NCBI RefSeq assembly: GCF_004349065.1
Contig: NZ_SMKZ01000001.1
Location: 124,001-188,000, forward strand
Direction of reading: 5' to 3'
From: Jiangella asiatica
Lineage (GTDB): Bacteria; Actinomycetota; Actinomycetes; Jiangellales; Jiangellaceae
Length of the DNA stretch: 64,000 nt
This document shows positions 60,597-64,000 of this stretch, in pieces; position 1 is the stretch's first letter, and each line of letters begins with the position of its first letter. The position numbers and the translations under genes were made by a program. The notes under the pieces are model-generated. The model did no database searches. It saw only the letters and a program-made list of their open reading frames with translations, and had not been told where the DNA came from.

Positions 60597-61556
60597 TCAG
60601 GGGACGACCGGCGCCGCCGGGATTCGGCTGGCCGGCGTTATCCGCAGGCCCCACTCGAGGTCCAACTCCGCGCCCGGTTCGAGGACCTCGAGATCGGTTC
60701 CGGTGGCCAGGGCCTGGGGCGGCGCGGTCATCGGTTCGACGGCGACGGCGCGGCGGCGGGCGGGCCCGGGCAGCGCGTCGCCGGTGTAGATCTGCAGCCA
60801 GCGGCAGCTGGGTCCGGCCCACAGTTCGATCGTGCGTGCCGGTTCGGCGAGCATGCAGCTGACGCGTCCGTCCGTGCGGCGCAGCCCGCCCAGCGTGTGG
60901 TTCAGGATGAGGCCGTCGAGTGGCCGGCCGTGACGGAGGTCGGGTCCGTGCCGCGACAGGTCGCCGACGCCGCTGGGCCGCCCTGCGGCGTCGGTCAGCA
61001 CTCGTCGAGTGGCCGGCACGGTCAGCACGGACTGGTCGAGCGGCCCGAGCGGGCGCAGGTACGGGTGGGCGCCGAGAGCAACCGGCGCCGCGGCCGTTCC
61101 GGCGTTGCGGGTGACCAGCCGGGCGGACAACCCGTCCTCCGACAACGCGTAGCGGCACTCCAGGTCCAGGGCGAACGGATACCCCGGCCGCGCGGGCAGC
61201 TCGCAGCTGAGCGTGATGCTCGACGCGTCGTGCGCTCGCGGTTGCCAGGCGAGCCAGCGCACCAGGCCGTGACTGGCGCTGTGGCCTCTGGCCGGCTCGT
61301 CGACCGGAAGCCGGTGCTGCTGGCCGCGCCAGCTCCAGCGGCCGTCGCGCAGCCGGTTCGGCCACGGCGCGAGGATCTGCCCGTGCCCGGCCGGCGGCAG
61401 CTCCCCGGCGCCGAACCCGTCGACGAGTGGGCTGTCGTCGTAGGTGAGCTCGCGCAGGGTGGCGCCGGTCCGGGTCACCACGGCGCGGTAGCCGGCGGAG
61501 GCGATCCGGAACTCGCGGCCTGCCCCGCCGCTCAGAGGCTGAGGCCCGGTAGCCAC
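60597..61556 (-). CDS. Aldose 1-epimerase family protein (GalM-like)
   Basis: About 319 aa, galactose-mutarotase beta-sandwich. Family motifs are ILAPWPNRLRDGRW, HGLVRWLAWQ (active-site His), GAHPYLRP (second catalytic His) and VAVEPMTAPPQAL carrying the catalytic Glu. It interconverts sugar anomers. No ATG or TTG occurs near the expected start; GTG 61556 gives a plausible N-terminus and overlaps the DctM gene by 25 bp. A start at GTG 61480 would cut into the first strand. It shares strand and spacing with the TRAP genes, suggesting a sugar or sugar-acid substrate. Confidence 0.82.
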   Translation of the reverse strand: MATGPQPLSGGAGREFRIASAGYRAVVTRTGATLRELTYDDSPLVDGFGAGELPPAGHGQILAPWPNRLRDGRWSWRGQQHRLPVDEPARGHSASHGLVRWLAWQPRAHDASSITLSCELPARPGYPFALDLECRYALSEDGLSARLVTRNAGTAAAPVALGAHPYLRPLGPLDQSVLTVPATRRVLTDAAGRPSGVGDLSRHGPDLRHGRPLDGLILNHTLGGLRRTDGRVSCMLAEPARTIELWAGPSCRWLQIYTGDALPGPARRRAVAVEPMTAPPQALATGTDLEVLEPGAELDLEWGLRITPASRIPAAPVVP

Positions 61557-62803
61557 AGGGCGAGCTCGGGGACGAGCGCGACGAGCAGTGTCGCCGCCAG
61601 CAGGGCCAGGAAGAACGCCACGTTGGCGCGGGCGACCTTCATCGCGTCCAGCCCGGCGGCCTCGCCGACGACGTACAGCACCAGGCCGACCGGGGGCGTC
61701 AGCAAGCCCAGCATCAGCGTCATCACGATGACGACGCCGAAGTGCACGGGGTCGATGCCGAGCTCGGTCGCCGCCGGCGCCAGCACCGGCACGACGATCA
61801 GCATCGCGGCGATGGCTTCCATGAAGGTGCCGATGACCAGCAGGAACACCATGACGATGAGCAGCAGCACCTGCGGGCTGGAGGTCATCGACGACAACGT
61901 CTCGGCGATGCTGCGGGGGATGCCGCGCACGGACATGATCCAGCCCACGTGCGCGGCGAACGCGATGATGATGAGGATACTCGCCGAGGTCAGCGCGGCG
62001 CGTTGGAGGACCTGACCGAGGACACGCGCGGGCAGCCGCACGTAGAACAGCGTGCACACCAGGGCGTAGCCGACGGCGATCGCGGCAGCCTCGGTCGGCG
62101 TGAAGTACCCGAACCGGAGCCCGCCGATGATCACGATCGGCAGCAGCAGGATCGGCAGGGCCTTTCCGGTCGCTCTGGCGGCGAAGGACGCGGAGAAGGG
62201 CTCCCGTGGCAGCGACCGGTCGCGGGATGTCGTCGCGAACACGACCAGCAGCAGTGCGCCGGCCATGAGGAAGGCCGGCAGGATCCCGGCCATGAACAGC
62301 GCACCGATCGACACCTGCGCGATGAGGCCGTAGACGATGAGTGGGATCGACGGCGGCAGGATCGGGCTGATGAGCGAGGACGACGCCGTCACGGACGCGG
62401 CGTAGCGCGGGCTGTAGCCGTTGCGGGTCATCTGCGGTATCAGCAGCCGTCCCGTTCCGGCGGCGTCGGCGACGGCCGCCCCGGAGATGCCGGCGAAGAC
62501 CATGCTGGCGCCGACGTTGGCGTAGGCGAGCCCGCCGCGCAGGTTGCGCACCCAGCTCAGCACGGCGTCCATGAGGACGCGGGTGAGGCCCGCGGCGTTC
62601 ATGATCTCGGCGGCGAGCAGGAACAGCGGGATGGCCAGCAGAGTGAACGAGTCCAGCGCCGCCACCGAGCGCTGCACGACGGCGGCGACGTTCGAGCCCT
62701 GCAGGAGGGAGAAGGCGACCGCCGAGATGCCGATCGCGTAGGCGACGGGGACACGCGCGAAGATCAGCGCGATCATCGGGACGAGTAGCCAGATGATGTC
62801 CAT
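61532..62803 (-). CDS. TRAP transporter large membrane subunit (DctM)
   Basis: 423 aa, about 12 predicted spans. DctM landmarks are ALDSFTLLAIPLFLLAAEIM, GGLAYANVGASMVFAGISGA, SSSLISPILPPSIPLIVYG and GLLTPPVGLVLYVV. It is the sodium-driven transport subunit that works with DctQ and DctP. The ATG at 62803 has GAGGAG upstream, 16 bp after the DctQ stop. TRAP systems usually import carboxylates, including sugar acids. Confidence 0.94.
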   Translation of the reverse strand: MDIIWLLVPMIALIFARVPVAYAIGISAVAFSLLQGSNVAAVVQRSVAALDSFTLLAIPLFLLAAEIMNAAGLTRVLMDAVLSWVRNLRGGLAYANVGASMVFAGISGAAVADAAGTGRLLIPQMTRNGYSPRYAASVTASSSLISPILPPSIPLIVYGLIAQVSIGALFMAGILPAFLMAGALLLVVFATTSRDRSLPREPFSASFAARATGKALPILLLPIVIIGGLRFGYFTPTEAAAIAVGYALVCTLFYVRLPARVLGQVLQRAALTSASILIIIAFAAHVGWIMSVRGIPRSIAETLSSMTSSPQVLLLIVMVFLLVIGTFMEAIAAMLIVVPVLAPAATELGIDPVHFGVVIVMTLMLGLLTPPVGLVLYVVGEAAGLDAMKVARANVAFFLALLAATLLVALVPELALWLPGLSL

Positions 62804-62819
62804 GGAGTCTCCTCGCGGC

Positions 62820-63383
62820 TCAGATGCCGCTGGTCTCGGTGGCGTCGTCGGTGGCGATCCGCCGGACCGGGTCCATGTCGAGGACCCGGCGCACGATCGA
62901 CTCCAGGCAGTAGGCGGCGCCGATGCCGTAGCTGATGAACGCCGCCAGGGCCAGCGTCGTCCGCGGGATGCCGAGGCTGGGGGAGACCAGCACCGACGAC
63001 GACGCCCAGACCGCCGGGATCTGCAGGAGCAGGACGGTGAGCAACGCGAGGACCGCGGCGTCGACGGCGAGCCCGAACCAGCGGCGAAGCGGTGCCGGGA
63101 ACTTGTCCACGACGTACTCAACGGTCAGGTGGCGGTGTTCGCGCAGCAGTGCGGCCGCGCCCAGGAAGGTCATCCAGACCAGGGAGAGCCGCGCATACTC
63201 CTCGATCCAGTTCTGGCCCTGGCCGAGCACGAGACGGTCGAAGACCTGCCAGAGCAGCAGCAACGCCGAGGCAGACAGGATCACGACGATGCTCGTCACC
63301 AGTACGCGCTGGACCAGGTCGAGGAACCGCGAGACACGATCGACGGCGTGGCGCACGGTGCCGGGGCGTGTCGTCGTCGGCAT
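62820..63383 (-). CDS. TRAP transporter small membrane subunit (DctQ)
   Basis: 187 aa with four predicted spans. The family motif is FDRLVLGQGQNWIEEYARL, then SLVWMTFLGAAALLREHRHL. It pairs with DctM in the membrane. Start ATG 63383 lies 1 bp after the DctP stop. The C-terminal tail is acidic. Confidence 0.92.
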   Translation of the reverse strand: MPTTTRPGTVRHAVDRVSRFLDLVQRVLVTSIVVILSASALLLLWQVFDRLVLGQGQNWIEEYARLSLVWMTFLGAAALLREHRHLTVEYVVDKFPAPLRRWFGLAVDAAVLALLTVLLLQIPAVWASSSVLVSPSLGIPRTTLALAAFISYGIGAAYCLESIVRRVLDMDPVRRIATDDATETSGI

Positions 63384-63384
63384 G

Positions 63385-64000
63385 TCAGAACTCCGACTGG
63401 ATCCGGTCGAGGACGCCGTCGCCCCAGATGTCGGCGGCGTACTGCTCGGTGACCGGGTACATCAGCTCACGGAAGGCGTCGACGTCCGGTTCGATGATCT
63501 CCAGTCCCTGGCTCTCCCACTCCTCCAGGATGTCGGTGTAGGCGGTGTCCAGCTCCGCGGACAGCCACTCTTCGGCCGCGCGCATCTCGTCGCGCAGGAT
63601 CTCCTGGAGGTCGTCCGGCAGCGATTCGAGGAATGCGACGCTGACCCCCACGAACTGCGGCATGTACGTGTGCTCGGTGAGCGTGACGTACTGCTGGACG
63701 TCACCGACGGCGTTGGCGTACGCGGTGTCAAGGGCGTTCTCCTGGGCGTCGACGACGCCGGTCTCCAGCGCCGAGTACACCTCCTGCGACGGGATGCCGA
63801 CCGGCGTGGCACCGACCGCCTCCCAGATGTCGATCTGGAATTCCGTGTTGGGCACGCGCACGTCGAGCCCGTCGGCGTCGCCCGGTTCCTCGACCCGCAC
63901 GTTGCTCGTCAAGGTGCGGGGCAGCCGTTCGAGGACCCCGACGATCTCGACGCCGGACTGCTCGACCCAGGCCTCGGACCAGGGCTCGGCGACGTCGCTG
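63385..64000 (-). CDS. TRAP transporter substrate-binding protein (DctP), 5' truncated
   Basis: The C-terminal 204 or so residues of a DctP-family binding protein; the start lies beyond the window edge at 64000. Visible family landmarks are VRVPNTEFQIDIWEAVGATP (normally LRVPNSPVYVKMFEALGA), SEVYSALETGVVDAQEN in the form QEVYSALETGVVDAQENALD, and LTEHTYMP. Arg in the VRVP stretch is the expected carboxylate ligand, so the substrate is probably an organic or sugar acid. It opens the TRAP operon. Confidence 0.9.
   Translation of the reverse strand, partial: SDVAEPWSEAWVEQSGVEIVGVLERLPRTLTSNVRVEEPGDADGLDVRVPNTEFQIDIWEAVGATPVGIPSQEVYSALETGVVDAQENALDTAYANAVGDVQQYVTLTEHTYMPQFVGVSVAFLESLPDDLQEILRDEMRAAEEWLSAELDTAYTDILEEWESQGLEIIEPDVDAFRELMYPVTEQYAADIWGDGVLDRIQSEF

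Overview
The window is very GC-rich (roughly 70% or more), with strongly GC-biased third codon positions, frequent GTG starts and many 4-bp GTGA/ATGA overlaps. Family content (Cds1-type cysteine desulfhydrase, CUT1 sugar transporters without their own ATPase, LacI/ROK/IclR/DeoR/GntR regulators) fits a free-living, carbohydrate-scavenging actinomycete, possibly of the Jiangella kind; that placement is inference. No rRNA, tRNA, CRISPR array, integrase or insertion sequence was seen.

Layout. (1) 86-6148, minus: a tightly coupled cassette of a kleisin-like protein, two small winged-helix-like proteins and a large SMC/MukB/JetC-like ATPase, ending in a CoA-binding-domain gene. It resembles a condensin or Wadjet system but lacks a recognisable JetD nuclease, and the ATPase gene seems frameshifted at its 3' end. 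(2) 6202-7886, minus: an SDR and an exported beta-propeller protein. (3) 8061-14336, plus: a ROK regulator, a CUT1 sugar ABC system and a family 3 beta-N-acetylhexosaminidase, separated by a 276-bp region bounded by 45-bp inverted repeats. (4) 14325-24040: a LacI repressor diverging from an operon with a 1252-aa secreted glycosidase-like protein, a second CUT1 system and a GH127-like enzyme. (5) 24132-31408: UbiA prenyltransferase, aldo/keto reductase with TetR, a GarR/Hyi-type pair bracketed by two related hairpins, a small membrane protein, type II NADH dehydrogenase and Cds1.

(6) 31519-42094, plus: an IclR-led catabolic cluster with SnoaL-like protein, FAD oxidoreductase, cupin, polyamine-type ABC transporter, aldehyde dehydrogenase and amidohydrolase. 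(7) 42260-46681, plus: a mannose-family PTS (IIA, IIC, IID, IIB) with NagA and a GntR/FCD regulator, then a TSUP permease. (8) 47558-60462: a third CUT1 system with a BtpA-family protein, a divergent DeoR regulator, and a seven-gene coupled minus-strand operon (IclR, two unknown proteins, an atypical M19 dipeptidase, two Gfo/Idh dehydrogenases, an FGGY kinase). (9) 60597-64000, minus: aldose epimerase and a TRAP transporter whose DctP gene runs off the right edge.

The theme is substrate capture: three CUT1 importers, one polyamine-type ABC importer, one PTS and one TRAP transporter, most paired with a regulator and degradative enzymes. Several regulatory regions have readable promoters and palindromic operators (15347, 15469-15522, 42241, 51567-51680, 60484-60539). 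The least explained parts are the SMC-like cassette, the two unknown genes at 57270-59740 and the repeat elements at 9280-9555 and 26654-28494.
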